Made by a program: the position numbers and the translations under genes. A stretch of 64,000 nucleotides of DNA from Clostridioides sp. (GTDB lineage Bacteria; Bacillota; Clostridia; Peptostreptococcales; Peptostreptococcaceae), in assembly GCA_031261505.1 (NCBI GenBank), contig JAISJN010000004.1, positions 1 to 64,000 of the forward strand. The letters run 5' to 3'. How positions within the stretch are numbered: the first letter of the stretch is position 1; every line of letters begins with the position of its first letter. The notes beneath the pieces are model-generated. The model worked only from the letters and a program-made list of their open reading frames with translations. It was not told where the DNA came from and made no database searches. Shown here one piece after another: positions 20,144-30,410 of the stretch.

Positions 20144-20713
20144 ATGAAATTAACAGTATCTGCATTGCAAATGAGAGTGACAGATGGTATCCGAGGATAC
20201 ATCGACGAGAAATTTGGTAAATTCGAAAAATACCTTGGTCCTGACACAGAAATAAAAGTCAAAGTCAGCGCTAAAAAAGACAGACATAAGGTTGAAGTAA
20301 CCGTGGGATCTGTCAATGGACGTATAGTGAGAGCGGAAGACGTTGAGGATGACTTGTACACAGCTATAGACATCGTAAGTGACAAATTGACTAGACAAAT
20401 TGTCAAATACAAAGGAAAATTCAAGACAAGACAGCCAGGAGCTGGAAGCATCAGGTTTGAGGCAAAAGATGTCGACGATGAGGTAGCCAGAGATTACGAG
20501 GAGTTAGAAGAGTTGGAAGATTTCGAAGATGAAATCGTTTCTATTGAGAGAAGAAAAAAATTCAATATGAAACCGATGAGTCCAGAGGAGGCAATACTGC
20601 AGATGGAGCTAGTTGGTCATAATTTCTTCATTTTTACAAATCAAGATACTTTTGAGACGAATGTTGTCTACAAGAGGCATGCTAACGGTTACGGACTGAT
20701 AGAACAGGAGTAG
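20144..20713 (+). CDS. hpf: Ribosome hibernation-promoting factor, long form
   Basis: MKLTVSALQMRVTDGIRGYIDEKFGKFEKYL...; C-terminal FNMKPMSPEEAILQMELVGHNFFIFTNQDT. Confidence 0.93.
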   Translation: MKLTVSALQMRVTDGIRGYIDEKFGKFEKYLGPDTEIKVKVSAKKDRHKVEVTVGSVNGRIVRAEDVEDDLYTAIDIVSDKLTRQIVKYKGKFKTRQPGAGSIRFEAKDVDDEVARDYEELEELEDFEDEIVSIERRKKFNMKPMSPEEAILQMELVGHNFFIFTNQDTFETNVVYKRHANGYGLIEQE

Positions 20714-20859
20714 ATAGTGTACGCAGGAGACTGTATACATTATATCGACACAGCGACTCTGTTATATAGATTAAGTGAAATACATTTAAAATAAAGAAGT
20801 ACAGTCATTTAACTGTACAATCATGATAATAGATAGATGTTCGTCAGCAAAAAGTCTAG

Positions 20860-20892
20860 ACGCCCTTGAACTTCAGGGGCGTTTTTAATTTT
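20860..20892 (+). terminator. Rho-independent terminator after hpf
   Basis: cgcccttgaacttcaggggcgtttttaatttt. Confidence 0.85.
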
Positions 20893-20943
20893 TTGTAATA
20901 TAGAAACCCGTCCAATCATAAAATGTAGGGAGGAGGGGTTGTC

Positions 20944-21177
20944 ATGGAAATTTCTGAAGAACTACAGGTCAATCAACCGACAATAACGATTGTGGGAAGT
21001 GATTTTTTGAGCGTAGCCAACTACATATCGGTGGTCGAGTTTGAGCAAGACTTGATAAAAATAAAGACAAAAGTAAAGACAGTGAAGATAACTGGAGATA
21101 AGTTGAGGATCAAGTATATAAATACGGACGAAATAGGTATAAAGGGCATTATCCTCGGAGTTGAGCTCATAGATTGA
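20944..21177 (+). CDS. yqfC: Sporulation protein YqfC (YabP/YqfC family)
   Basis: Small protein immediately upstream of yqfD-like gene; VKTVKITGDKLRIKYINTDEIGIKGII. Confidence 0.85.
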   Translation: MEISEELQVNQPTITIVGSDFLSVANYISVVEFEQDLIKIKTKVKTVKITGDKLRIKYINTDEIGIKGIILGVELID

Positions 21178-21192
21178 TAGGGGGTGGGGTAG

Positions 21193-22488
21193 ATGTTGAG
21201 CTACATAAGAGGATATTATACTATTAAGGTTGAAGGTTTAGGAATTGAGCGGTTTATAAATCAGCTGAGGTCAGAGGGGGTGTGCATATACAATGTCAGA
21301 AGGTCTAAGTCTACAGTTATAGAATTTGAAATAGACAGGAGAGACCTTAAAAACCTCAAGGATATATACAGGGATTCAAGTTACGATATATGCATCAAGC
21401 AAAATACGGGGATTCCATTTGTGGCAAAGAGAATATACAAACACAAGGCGCTATTTGTATGTGCACTAGCATCTCTTATTATTTTAATGGGGACTTCTCA
21501 GTTTGTGACTGATGTATACATACAAACTCCAGAGGGAATAAAACAGGAGGAGCTTAGAAAAGAATTTTACAAGGTAGGTGTAAAACCAGGCATCTACAAA
21601 AATAGTATAGACAGAAAAAAAGTTAGAGATTACATAATGTCCAAGTTTGACGATGTGGCGTACGTATCTATAAACGTCAAGGGAACGAATATATTTGCTA
21701 CAGTTACGAAGAAGGCAGAGTCCTTGAAGTCTACGGATGAATCAAATTATTGTAATATAATTGCAGAAAAAAATGGTATAATAGAAAAAGTAATACCTCG
21801 AAGCGGTAGAGCCGTTGTAAAGGCTGGAGATATAGTGAATAAATCGGATTTGCTGGTGACTGGAGCAAATAACAGGGCAATACCAGAAGTTTGGGCGACT
21901 ACGTTCTACGAAGCTAAGAAGAGTGCAAATTTTATGGATATAGAGAAACAAAGAACAGGTAAGAAAAAGAAGGTCAACACGTATTATCTTTACGATAGGA
22001 ATTTCACTTTGAGAAAAAAAATCAATTTTAACGAGTATATAGTGGAAAACAAAGAAAAAAAATTAAAACTAGGAAGTTATACATTTCCACTAAAGATAAA
22101 GACCAGCACATTTTACGAGGCTAGGGATATAAAGGTGACCAAGGATGTAGCTGAGCTAAAAAAAATACTGTCAAGACAGGTGCTTAAGGAACTTGACTAC
22201 ATGATTCCACCATCGTCCAGGATAAAGGACGTAAAACACAGCTATAAGGTGTTAGACAATATGTTGGTGTATATGGTTACAGTTCAGACAAGCGAAAATA
22301 TCGCAAAGCTGTACCCTCTCAAAAACGGAGAGACGGAGAGACTTATAAAGGAAGATCAAAAACCTAAGGAAGATGGAGAGGAGCCAGTTCCATCAAATCC
22401 TGAGAAGAGACCGATTGGAGATATAAGGAATAAGTACGAGGACAAGAAAAAGGACATAGATGAGAATAAAGATGGAGAACAGAATTAA
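21193..22488 (+). CDS. yqfD: Sporulation protein YqfD
   Basis: MLSYIRGYYTIKVEGLGIERFINQLRSEGVCIYNV...; position yqfC-yqfD-phoH-ybeY. Confidence 0.9.
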   Translation: MLSYIRGYYTIKVEGLGIERFINQLRSEGVCIYNVRRSKSTVIEFEIDRRDLKNLKDIYRDSSYDICIKQNTGIPFVAKRIYKHKALFVCALASLIILMGTSQFVTDVYIQTPEGIKQEELRKEFYKVGVKPGIYKNSIDRKKVRDYIMSKFDDVAYVSINVKGTNIFATVTKKAESLKSTDESNYCNIIAEKNGIIEKVIPRSGRAVVKAGDIVNKSDLLVTGANNRAIPEVWATTFYEAKKSANFMDIEKQRTGKKKKVNTYYLYDRNFTLRKKINFNEYIVENKEKKLKLGSYTFPLKIKTSTFYEARDIKVTKDVAELKKILSRQVLKELDYMIPPSSRIKDVKHSYKVLDNMLVYMVTVQTSENIAKLYPLKNGETERLIKEDQKPKEDGEEPVPSNPEKRPIGDIRNKYEDKKKDIDENKDGEQN

Positions 22489-22651
22489 AGTAGAAACAGA
22501 ATAGAGATAAATTGCAAAAACAAAACACAATACTGTATAATTAAAACTAACAGGATGAAAACTAAACAATAAACTAATGACTGATAATTTACGATAAATG
22601 CGATAAACTAAAGAAAAAGGTGGATTGTCACTCTGGAAGGGGATATGATTT

Positions 22652-23662
22652 TTGATAATACAGAAAAAATTTGAAATATCTGAACCAAAATTTGAAAGAG
22701 AACTATTTGGCGATTTTGATGAAAACGTAAAATTAATAGAGAAGACCCTGAATATAGATGTAATCCTCAGAGAAGGTAATGTAATTTTGATAGGCGAAGA
22801 AAGCAATGTGGATTCTGCGTCGAAGCTAATGATTGAACTTCAAAAGACTGTGTCAAATGGCAAGAAACTAGATAAACAGAGCATCAACTACTCTCTTTCA
22901 CTTCTGTTCGAGGGAAGTGAGGGCAAACTCAAAGAACTCGAGGACACCCTGGTGATAACTCACAGTGGAAAGTCCGTTCAACCGAAGACTTTGGGACAAA
23001 AAGAGTATATAAAACTGATAACTGACAACGACATCACCTTTGGTATCGGTCCAGCTGGTACTGGAAAGACGTATCTGGCTGTTGCCATGGCTGTTAGAGC
23101 CTTCAAAAGGGATGAGGTAAGCAGAATCATACTTACAAGACCAGCTGTCGAGGCTGGAGAGAGTCTAGGTTTTTTACCTGGAGATCTAAAGGAAAAGATA
23201 GACCCGTATCTAAGACCATTGTACGATGCCTTATTTGAGATGTTGGGATCTGAAAAGGTAGGTAAATACCTCGAAAGGGGTACAATAGAAGTTGCTCCGC
23301 TCGCATTTATGAGGGGGAGAACTCTAGACAACTCATTCATTATTTTAGATGAGGCACAAAATACAACTCCAGAGCAGATGAAGATGTTTCTCACAAGGCT
23401 TGGATTCGGTTCAAAGGCTGTCGTAACTGGGGATATAACACAGATAGATTTGCCTATTAAAAAATCAAGTGGACTGCTTCAGGCTACTGAGATTTTAAAA
23501 GGAATAAAGGGAATAGGAAATATAATGTTCACTGAAAAAGACGTCGTAAGGCATGAACTCGTTCAAAGGATAATAAAGGCATATGAGAAGTTCAACAGCC
23601 GAGAAGAAGCGAAGAGAGAAAAATCAAAGGGTAATAATAAAAATTCTAACAGAAGAAAATAG
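22652..23662 (+). CDS. PhoH family ATPase; TTG start likely
   Basis: TFGIGPAGTGKTYLAVAMAVRAF; ILTRPAVEAGESLGFLPGDLKEKIDPYLRPLYD; ILDEAQNTTPEQMKMFLTRLGFGSK. Confidence 0.95.
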   Translation: MIIQKKFEISEPKFERELFGDFDENVKLIEKTLNIDVILREGNVILIGEESNVDSASKLMIELQKTVSNGKKLDKQSINYSLSLLFEGSEGKLKELEDTLVITHSGKSVQPKTLGQKEYIKLITDNDITFGIGPAGTGKTYLAVAMAVRAFKRDEVSRIILTRPAVEAGESLGFLPGDLKEKIDPYLRPLYDALFEMLGSEKVGKYLERGTIEVAPLAFMRGRTLDNSFIILDEAQNTTPEQMKMFLTRLGFGSKAVVTGDITQIDLPIKKSSGLLQATEILKGIKGIGNIMFTEKDVVRHELVQRIIKAYEKFNSREEAKREKSKGNNKNSNRRK

Positions 23663-23670
23663 GTGTTAAA

Positions 23671-24147
23671 ATGCAAGTAATTTTTGAGAATAGACAAGAA
23701 AAAATAGAGCTTGGCGATGAAATAATGGATAAGATAAGCGACATAATCGTTGAATGCCTTCACTACGAAGGATATGAGGACGATTGCGAGCTCAGTCTAT
23801 CATTTGTAGACAATGAAGAAATAAGAGATTTAAACTGTGAATTCAGAGGTATAGACAAGGCGACAGACGTCCTTTCATTCCCGCTCTTCCATGAGGACGA
23901 ATTTGAAATTGAGCTAGATGGTGTAGAATTTGGCGAGGTGTCGCTGGGTGATATAGTAATATCGCTTGAGAGGGCATTTGAGCAGAGTTTGGAATACGGC
24001 CACAGCATAGAAAGAGAGGTCTGCTTCCTAGTTTGCCACAGTATGTTCCACCTTTTGGGCTACGACCACGATACAGAAGAAAATACGGCCGAAATGCGAA
24101 AGAGGGAAGAATATATACTAAACGAACTCGGAATCACAAGGGATTAG
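23671..24147 (+). CDS. ybeY: Endoribonuclease/rRNA maturation factor YbeY
   Basis: ELSLSFVDNEEIRDLNCEFRGIDKATDVLSFP; HSMFHLLGYDHD. Confidence 0.95.
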   Translation: MQVIFENRQEKIELGDEIMDKISDIIVECLHYEGYEDDCELSLSFVDNEEIRDLNCEFRGIDKATDVLSFPLFHEDEFEIELDGVEFGEVSLGDIVISLERAFEQSLEYGHSIEREVCFLVCHSMFHLLGYDHDTEENTAEMRKREEYILNELGITRD

Positions 24148-24150
24148 CCT

Positions 24151-24900
24151 ATGATACCAGACAACTCCAAGTTCGATAAAAAAGGCGGGAAAAAACGTAG
24201 AGGGCTTATAAATGCCTTTAACGATGCAATAGCGGGAATACTCTATACATTTAAGTCAGAGAGAAATATGAAGATACACTACCTAGGATCAGCTCTCGTG
24301 CTAGTTATAAGTTTATTTTTGAACCTATCTAAGTTAGAGATGATAATGCTGTTTATGTCTATAGCAATGGTAGTTGTCGCAGAAATGTTCAATACAGCTG
24401 TGGAAAAGGCAATAGATCTAATAACGGATGAGTACCATGCACTCGCTAAGATAGCAAAGGACGTATCTGCTGGAGCAGTGCTGGTATCTGCACTCAACTC
24501 TGTGGTAGTTGGATACATCCTATTCTACGATAAGCTTACAGAGCTATCTGTAACTCTTATACACAAGTTGAGACAGTCAGAGCTACATATTACCTTGATA
24601 TGTATTATACTGGTGCTTTTAGCAGTGGTTGTTGTGAAGGCATTGACATCGTCAGGTACTCCATTAAAAGGTGGTATGCCTAGTGGACACGCAGCCTTGG
24701 CGTTTGCAATAGCGACTGCGATTACGCTTATGACTGAGAGGGTTGTAGCCTCGACTTTGGCGTATATCATGGCTGTACTAGTTGCACAGAGCCGGATAGA
24801 GGGCAAGATACACAGCTTTTGGGAGACGTTCGCCGGGGCATTGCTCGGGACGCTTATAGCTGTACTGGTATTTCAGTATGGAATATTTTACAGTATATAA
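24151..24900 (+). CDS. dgkA: Diacylglycerol/undecaprenol kinase fused to PAP2 phosphatase domain
   Basis: N-terminal DgkA motif AEMFNTAVEKAIDL; C-terminal PAP2-like SGTPLKGGMPSGHAALAFA and AQSRIEGKIHSFWETFAGALLG. Confidence 0.9.
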   Translation: MIPDNSKFDKKGGKKRRGLINAFNDAIAGILYTFKSERNMKIHYLGSALVLVISLFLNLSKLEMIMLFMSIAMVVVAEMFNTAVEKAIDLITDEYHALAKIAKDVSAGAVLVSALNSVVVGYILFYDKLTELSVTLIHKLRQSELHITLICIILVLLAVVVVKALTSSGTPLKGGMPSGHAALAFAIATAITLMTERVVASTLAYIMAVLVAQSRIEGKIHSFWETFAGALLGTLIAVLVFQYGIFYSI

Positions 24901-24996
24901 CTTGAAATCTATGTACACCACCTCTAGAGGTAGTGGACATAGATTTCATTTAAGTGGGGACAAATCCCATGCTGAAATCGTTGAATAATCATTTAG
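24898..24996 (+). repeat. Intergenic hairpin repeat family, copy D
   Basis: taacttgaaatctatgtacaccacctctagaggtagtggacatagatttcatttaagtggggacaaatcccatgctgaaatcgttgaataatcatttag. Confidence 0.8.
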
Positions 24997-25032
24997 AAAT
25001 TTTGTAGTACAGAGAAATTCTCCACTGTATAT

Positions 25033-25082
25033 AATAAGAGCAATTGTCCAATCCTGTATAGGCGACGGACAACTGCTCTTAT
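25033..25082. terminator. Probable bidirectional terminator between convergent genes
   Basis: ataagagcaattgtcc...ggacaactgctcttat. Confidence 0.75.
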
Positions 25083-25159
25083 TTTGATTGGAGCTATTAT
25101 TATGTGGCGATACAAGGTTTCAAGTATGGAGATAACAGCAAATCGCAGTGCTCGTTTAT

Positions 25160-26596
25160 TTAAATTGAGGATTCACCTGTAAATATTTGAGTCCAGTAGA
25201 GCCTTCCACTTCTATTTGCAGCTATTCCGATTCCCAGACGCTCAAACTGAGGCATTAAAATATTATCCTTATGAGTTGGAGAGTTCATCCAATCTCTCAT
25301 GACCTGTTCAGGGCTCTTTTGTCCTACAGCTATGTTTTCTCCTGCCCAAGAGTAGGATATACCATTTGCCCTAAGCATATCAAACGCCGAGCCGTAAGTC
25401 GGTGAAATATGGTTGAAATATCCATTGTCCGCCATATCCTGTGATTTAAGTGAGGCGACCTCGCTTAAGCTTAAGTCAAAGACTACTGATTTCAAACCGG
25501 CTTTTCTTCTTTCTTGATTTACTAGTTTTAGAATTTCTTGATAGAACTTGGTGAATTCGTTTGTACCGGAGTTGTTTTCTTCGTCGCTATTCAACAGTAT
25601 CAAATTTATATCAGAGATTGCGTCTTCATTTCCGCTTCCACCTACCTGCAAAACTGTATTAAATCTCTTTGATTTTAAAAATGAAATCTGAGAATTTGAA
25701 AGAGTATCTCCGACCATCAAGATAGGAGAGTTTTCTTTGCTTGCCATAACGCCGACGGATAAGGCATCTGCCAAATCGGTAGACTTTTTGTTGCCGTCTT
25801 TCACTACTATAAGACTGTCTATATAAGGCTCCTTGTAAAAAGTATCGTTTATCTTTGCATTTATATCGTTTAGGGTTTCACCAGTGATATAATTAACCTT
25901 GTCTAGACTCGATATTTCACTAGGTAAATTCGACTTATCTCCCAAAACGTAGATGGTAGAGATATTATTTTTTTTGATATAGTCCTTAATTTTAGAGAAG
26001 TCGTCATTCCTATGTTGTAGAAAAATAGGCATATCGTATTTTGCTGATATAGGACCAAAACTAATTGCATCCAGTATACCTGATTCGGCGTTTGCAATCG
26101 CGATACTGTTTTGGAAAGCTAGATTGTTTAAATACGCCGCGAGTTTATAGGAAGTTTCACATCGGTCGGATCCAGCTATCCTTTCGGTGCGGTAACCGAG
26201 AGATTTAAGTAGCTTCTCTACGGAAGTTCCTATTGAGTTCGTGCCTCCGACAAGATACACCTTGCTCGGGTTAAGCCTTTGTATTTCAGTCAGAGTACTC
26301 TTACCTAGGACATCTTTATCAGATAAAAGTATTGGTGAATCTAGTTCTTCTGCGAGTGAAGTAGATGACACAGAATCTGGAATCGAGTCACTGCTGATTA
26401 GAAAAATGTTTTTTGCTCTAGCGAAGTTTCGCTGGCTTATCTTTACAGCAGTTTCGTAGCGGTCGATTCCAACTATGGATTCTTGAGCAGGTGTTCTAGA
26501 TTCAACAGTAAGACTAGAAGAATCTATTGATAACGATTGCACAGTCGAGAAAAAAACTGCACACATTGTAAGCACGACTGTTGTTTTCCTTAACAT
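25160..26596 (-). CDS. CWB2-repeat protein with C-terminal CAP/SCP domain
   Basis: Signal peptide MLRKTTVVLTMCAVFFSTVQSLS; CWB2 repeats IVGIDRYETAVKISQ; CAP motifs LVNQERRKAGLKSV, WAGENIAVGQKSPEQVMRDWMNSPTHKDNILMPQFERLGIGIA. Confidence 0.93.
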   Translation of the reverse strand: MLRKTTVVLTMCAVFFSTVQSLSIDSSSLTVESRTPAQESIVGIDRYETAVKISQRNFARAKNIFLISSDSIPDSVSSTSLAEELDSPILLSDKDVLGKSTLTEIQRLNPSKVYLVGGTNSIGTSVEKLLKSLGYRTERIAGSDRCETSYKLAAYLNNLAFQNSIAIANAESGILDAISFGPISAKYDMPIFLQHRNDDFSKIKDYIKKNNISTIYVLGDKSNLPSEISSLDKVNYITGETLNDINAKINDTFYKEPYIDSLIVVKDGNKKSTDLADALSVGVMASKENSPILMVGDTLSNSQISFLKSKRFNTVLQVGGSGNEDAISDINLILLNSDEENNSGTNEFTKFYQEILKLVNQERRKAGLKSVVFDLSLSEVASLKSQDMADNGYFNHISPTYGSAFDMLRANGISYSWAGENIAVGQKSPEQVMRDWMNSPTHKDNILMPQFERLGIGIAANRSGRLYWTQIFTGESSI

Positions 26597-26907
26597 ATAA
26601 AATACCCCCCTGCATAGAATGTGAAAAAGATTAATTAATAATATAGAGAATTATATCTAGTATCTGTAAATATACCCAGTCAAAAAAAGATTTAAACAAT
26701 TTTAGACATTATTTAAGATATGAATATGGGATTCACCCTGCCTTGAATTATCATTTAAATATGGATGCAACTTGCTAAATCAGACTTTCTGACAAGTGTG
26801 GACTGTGATTTGGCGGAATTTATATAGTCGATTACTGCGATTGAAAAATCAATGTAGATATGGTATAATTTAGTCCACTATAGAGAAAATTAAATGAGGA
26901 TGAAGCT

Positions 26908-27306
26908 ATGGATAATAGAGAATTACTTGAAATTGCGGAAAATGCAAGAAAATTTTCATACTCTCCGTATTCAAAATTTAGAGTTGGTGCTGCAGTGTTG
27001 ACTGAGGGTGGGAAAGTGTTCACCGGATGCAATATAGAGTGCGCCTCATTTGGAGGAACTAACTGCGCTGAGCGAGTTGCGGTGTTCAAGGCAGTATCAG
27101 AAGGACATAGGGATATTGCAAAGATTGCTATATCGAGTGATAATTCAGAAGAAGATAAACAGATATTTCCATGTGGAATATGTAGGCAGGTTATATTTGA
27201 ATTCGGAATGGACATCAAGATAGTCACCGGCTATTCAAAAGGAAAGGTGTTCGAGTACGGCATAGGAGAATTGCTGCCACATAGTTTTACAGGAGATGAT
27301 TTTTAA
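26908..27306 (+). CDS. cdd: Cytidine deaminase
   Basis: YSPYSKFRVGAAVLTEGGKVFTGCNIE; NCAERVAVFKA; PCGICRQVIFEF. Confidence 0.95.
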   Translation: MDNRELLEIAENARKFSYSPYSKFRVGAAVLTEGGKVFTGCNIECASFGGTNCAERVAVFKAVSEGHRDIAKIAISSDNSEEDKQIFPCGICRQVIFEFGMDIKIVTGYSKGKVFEYGIGELLPHSFTGDDF

Positions 27307-27375
27307 ATTACAAAAAATTTTAAAGACACTCTCTGGTCGCAGGTATCAGGGACAGTAGAAGGAGTAATACAATTT

Positions 27376-28272
27376 ATGTTTAAATCAGGATTTGTCAGTA
27401 TAGTAGGTAGGGCCAATGTAGGTAAATCTACTTTGATAAACAATATAATAGGTGAAAAGATAGCGATAATGAGCGACAAACCACAGACAACCAGAAATAC
27501 AATTCAAGCTGTGTACACCGATGAAGAATCACAGGTAGTTTTCTTGGATACTCCTGGAATACACAAGCCAAAGAACAAGCTTGGAGAGGCTATGGTGAAG
27601 GCTGCGACGGATGCAACTAAAAATGTCGAGGTAATACTGTTTGTAGTGGACGATTCAAAGCATATCGGACCTGGGGATAGAAAGATAATTGATGATTTAA
27701 AAAGACTTAAGACTCCAGTGCTTCTAGTTATAAATAAGATAGATAAGCTAGAGCAAAAAGATGAACTTTTCGACCTTATTAAGATGTACGACAAAGAGAA
27801 TTTATTCAAAGAGATAATACCTATATCAGCTCTTAAGGAGAAGAATGTAGACACACTCATGAAGGTAGTGAAGACTTATCTGGAAGAGGGACCAAAATAC
27901 TTCCCAGACGACATGATTACAGACCAGCCGGAGAGGGTATTGATATCTGAAATTATCAGAGAAAAAGTGCTCCACTATACAAACGAAGAGGTTCCACACG
28001 GAGTCGCAGTTGAGATAGAGAAACTCAAAGAGAGAAAAGACAAGGATTTAATAGACGTTTCAGCTGTAATCTACTGTGAGAGGGATTCACACAAGGGAAT
28101 AATAATAGGTAAAAATGGACGCAAACTTAAAGGAATCGGGAAGGCAGCTAGGGAAGACATAGAATTTTTATTTGGAGCAAAGGTAAATCTTCAGCTTTGG
28201 GTAAAGGTAAAAGAAAACTGGAGAAATCTTCAAAATTATATAAATGATTTTGGATATAATGATAAAAACTAA
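27376..28272 (+). CDS. era: GTPase Era
   Basis: FVSIVGRANVGKSTLINNIIGEKIAIMSDKPQTTRNTIQAVYT; DTPGIHKPKNKLGE; KH domain IIIGKNGRKLKGIGKAARED. Confidence 0.97.
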   Translation: MFKSGFVSIVGRANVGKSTLINNIIGEKIAIMSDKPQTTRNTIQAVYTDEESQVVFLDTPGIHKPKNKLGEAMVKAATDATKNVEVILFVVDDSKHIGPGDRKIIDDLKRLKTPVLLVINKIDKLEQKDELFDLIKMYDKENLFKEIIPISALKEKNVDTLMKVVKTYLEEGPKYFPDDMITDQPERVLISEIIREKVLHYTNEEVPHGVAVEIEKLKERKDKDLIDVSAVIYCERDSHKGIIIGKNGRKLKGIGKAAREDIEFLFGAKVNLQLWVKVKENWRNLQNYINDFGYNDKN

Positions 28273-28476
28273 TGGCCCATTGTCAAATATTTCATAGCTA
28301 AAATATGTATGAATTAACGCCTTCTTACTAAAAATATAGGTACATAGAATTGTGGATGTTGTTCTATCATTTGAAGTGTATCTAAACATCTAGTGACATG
28401 AATTTAATGAAATTGCATCCAAGATAACTTTTGGTTGAACTTAAATTATTGTGCAATTTAAGAAGGGGGTAAAGAC

Positions 28477-28647
28477 ATGGACGATTATTGTTGGGAAGTT
28501 TTTAAATTAACTGGTAGTATTGATGCATTTTTATATCACAATGAATATAATAGTATGTGTGGATATGATGCGAGCATGAGGGAGAGTAACTGCGATGATA
28601 GCGGGGATGAGTACAGAGGGGATAGTTCTACGAACTGTCAAATATAA
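28477..28647 (+). CDS. yqzL: YqzL-family small protein
   Basis: [27 protein letters not shown]...; located between era and recO as in other Firmicutes; SD agaaggggg; below ORF-track cutoff. Confidence 0.8.
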   Translation: MDDYCWEVFKLTGSIDAFLYHNEYNSMCGYDASMRESNCDDSGDEYRGDSSTNCQI

Positions 28648-29431
28648 AGAAAATGACGTGATACTGACTATTTTTACTAGAAAGTTAGGCAAGGTATCAG
28701 CTATTGCAAAAGGTGCAAGGAGGGTCAAGAGTCCTCTATTGTCATCTTCTCAATTGTTCTCATACAGCAATTTCACTTTAAAACAACAGGGAAATATGTA
28801 CAGGGTTGCCCAGGCGGATACAATCAAGAATTTTTACAATATCTCGTATGATTTCGATGCATTTTCATATGCCTCGTACGTAGTGAGATTGGTAGAGAAT
28901 TCAATATTTGAAAATCAGACTAATCTAAGGCTGTTTATACTGCTAGCACAGGTACTGTACTTGTTTACGGCGAGCAAGGCAGACAAGAAGTATTTAACCT
29001 CGGTATTTGAACTTAAGTTTTTAGACTTCACAGGATTTAGACCAGTTGTAGACTCGTGTGTAGCCTGTGGGGCAAATAAATACGGAAGATACGTTTTCAA
29101 TGTAGAAGCGGGTGGCATAATATGTAGTGACTGCAGTGAAAATTTTGAACAAAATATGAAAGTTGATCCAACCACAGTCAAGCTCATGCAGTATATACTG
29201 GCAAGCGACATCTCTACATGTGCAAAGGCAAATGTGTCTAAGTATATAGCAGATGAGTTAGACAGAGTTTTGATGAGATACCTACAAGTTCACGTAGGTA
29301 ATATAAACATAAAATCGCTACAATTGTTGAAAAGTGCAAATGCTTACAACACGGACATCACCACGACTATAAATACAATGGATAATCACAATTCAGATGA
29401 TGAGAGTGTTGAAGACAATAGTATAACTTAA
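28595..29431 (+). CDS. recO: DNA repair protein RecO
   Basis: [39 protein letters not shown]; Cys motif CVACGAN...GGIICSDC. Confidence 0.95.
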   Translation: MIAGMSTEGIVLRTVKYKENDVILTIFTRKLGKVSAIAKGARRVKSPLLSSSQLFSYSNFTLKQQGNMYRVAQADTIKNFYNISYDFDAFSYASYVVRLVENSIFENQTNLRLFILLAQVLYLFTASKADKKYLTSVFELKFLDFTGFRPVVDSCVACGANKYGRYVFNVEAGGIICSDCSENFEQNMKVDPTTVKLMQYILASDISTCAKANVSKYIADELDRVLMRYLQVHVGNINIKSLQLLKSANAYNTDITTTINTMDNHNSDDESVEDNSIT

Positions 29432-29519
29432 GATAAATGAGCACCAATCGCAGGTGCGACATAAATCTTATTTCGGTGGTGGTTAAATCCCACACTGAAA
29501 ACGTTGAATCACCATTTAA
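29424..29519 (+). repeat. Intergenic hairpin repeat family, copy E
   Basis: ataacttaagataaatgagcaccaatcgcaggtgcgacataaatcttatttcggtggtggttaaatcccacactgaaaacgttgaatcaccatttaa. Confidence 0.8.
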
Positions 29520-29537
29520 ATAAAAATGAAGGGGTTG

Positions 29538-30230
29538 ATGGAAATGGAGAACGAAAAAATAACAATTGAAAAGATCGATGCTGTAATAGACAGGATACCA
29601 AATGTAAGTTATGCAGAGGCCAAAGAAGCGCTGCTTTTGAATGAGGGCGACGTGGTTGAGGCTATAATATACCTAGAGGTCACAAAGAGTGGGAAGGGTA
29701 AAAAAGCCAAGGAAGCTATAGGAGATATTTTCGGAAAAGATTTCGCTGAAGACGGAGAAAAGATAAAGAGCAATGTGAAAGAAACCTTTGAAGATGTATT
29801 TGGCAAAGACGGAGAAAATGTAAAGAGACAGCTTAAGAACTTACTAAAAAAGAGCAGTGTTGTTAGAATAATAATAGAAAAAGACAATAAGGTGATGATG
29901 AATATACCTTTGACAATAGGTGTTGTAGGAATGGCATTTGTGCCTATAGCTAGTTTAATAGGTATATCGGCTGCAGTCATCACAAAATACCGTATAAAGA
30001 TTCAAAATGAGGAAGACGGAGAGATAGTCGACCTAGGTGAACTAAACCAAGAAAAACTGAACATCTTAAAAAATATGATAGTAAACGCAGCCAAGGATGT
30101 AAAGGATGTAGTTGTGGACAAAGACCCAGACGAAGACCTTTACAAGGATAAAAAAGACGTAACTGAAGAAATAATGAAAGAATTTGGCGGCCAAGATAAT
30201 TCAAAAAATGATGAAGGCAAAGACAAGTAA
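29538..30230 (+). CDS. DUF4342 / UBA-like domain protein
   Basis: YAEAKEALLLNEGDVVEAIIYLE UBA/TS-N-like; VRIIIEKDNKVMMNIPLTIGVVGMAFVPIASLIGISAAVITK matches DUF4342-type layout. Confidence 0.75.
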   Translation: MEMENEKITIEKIDAVIDRIPNVSYAEAKEALLLNEGDVVEAIIYLEVTKSGKGKKAKEAIGDIFGKDFAEDGEKIKSNVKETFEDVFGKDGENVKRQLKNLLKKSSVVRIIIEKDNKVMMNIPLTIGVVGMAFVPIASLIGISAAVITKYRIKIQNEEDGEIVDLGELNQEKLNILKNMIVNAAKDVKDVVVDKDPDEDLYKDKKDVTEEIMKEFGGQDNSKNDEGKDK

Positions 30231-30308
30231 TTATCAGGCGCATATTGACAAATTTTTTGTCATTTGATAACCTAAAAAATAGACGAAGTACTTTTAGGAC
30301 AATTATGT

Positions 30309-30340
30309 GGCCTTTCGTGGATGCGAAAGGCTTTAATTTT
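30309..30340 (+). terminator. Rho-independent terminator
   Basis: gcctttcgtggatgcgaaaggctttaatttt. Confidence 0.75.
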
Positions 30341-30410
30341 CATAAAAACAAAGTTATAATAAGAAGATAGGACTATTTATAGACATTAATTTTACGTAGG
30401 AGGAATAATT

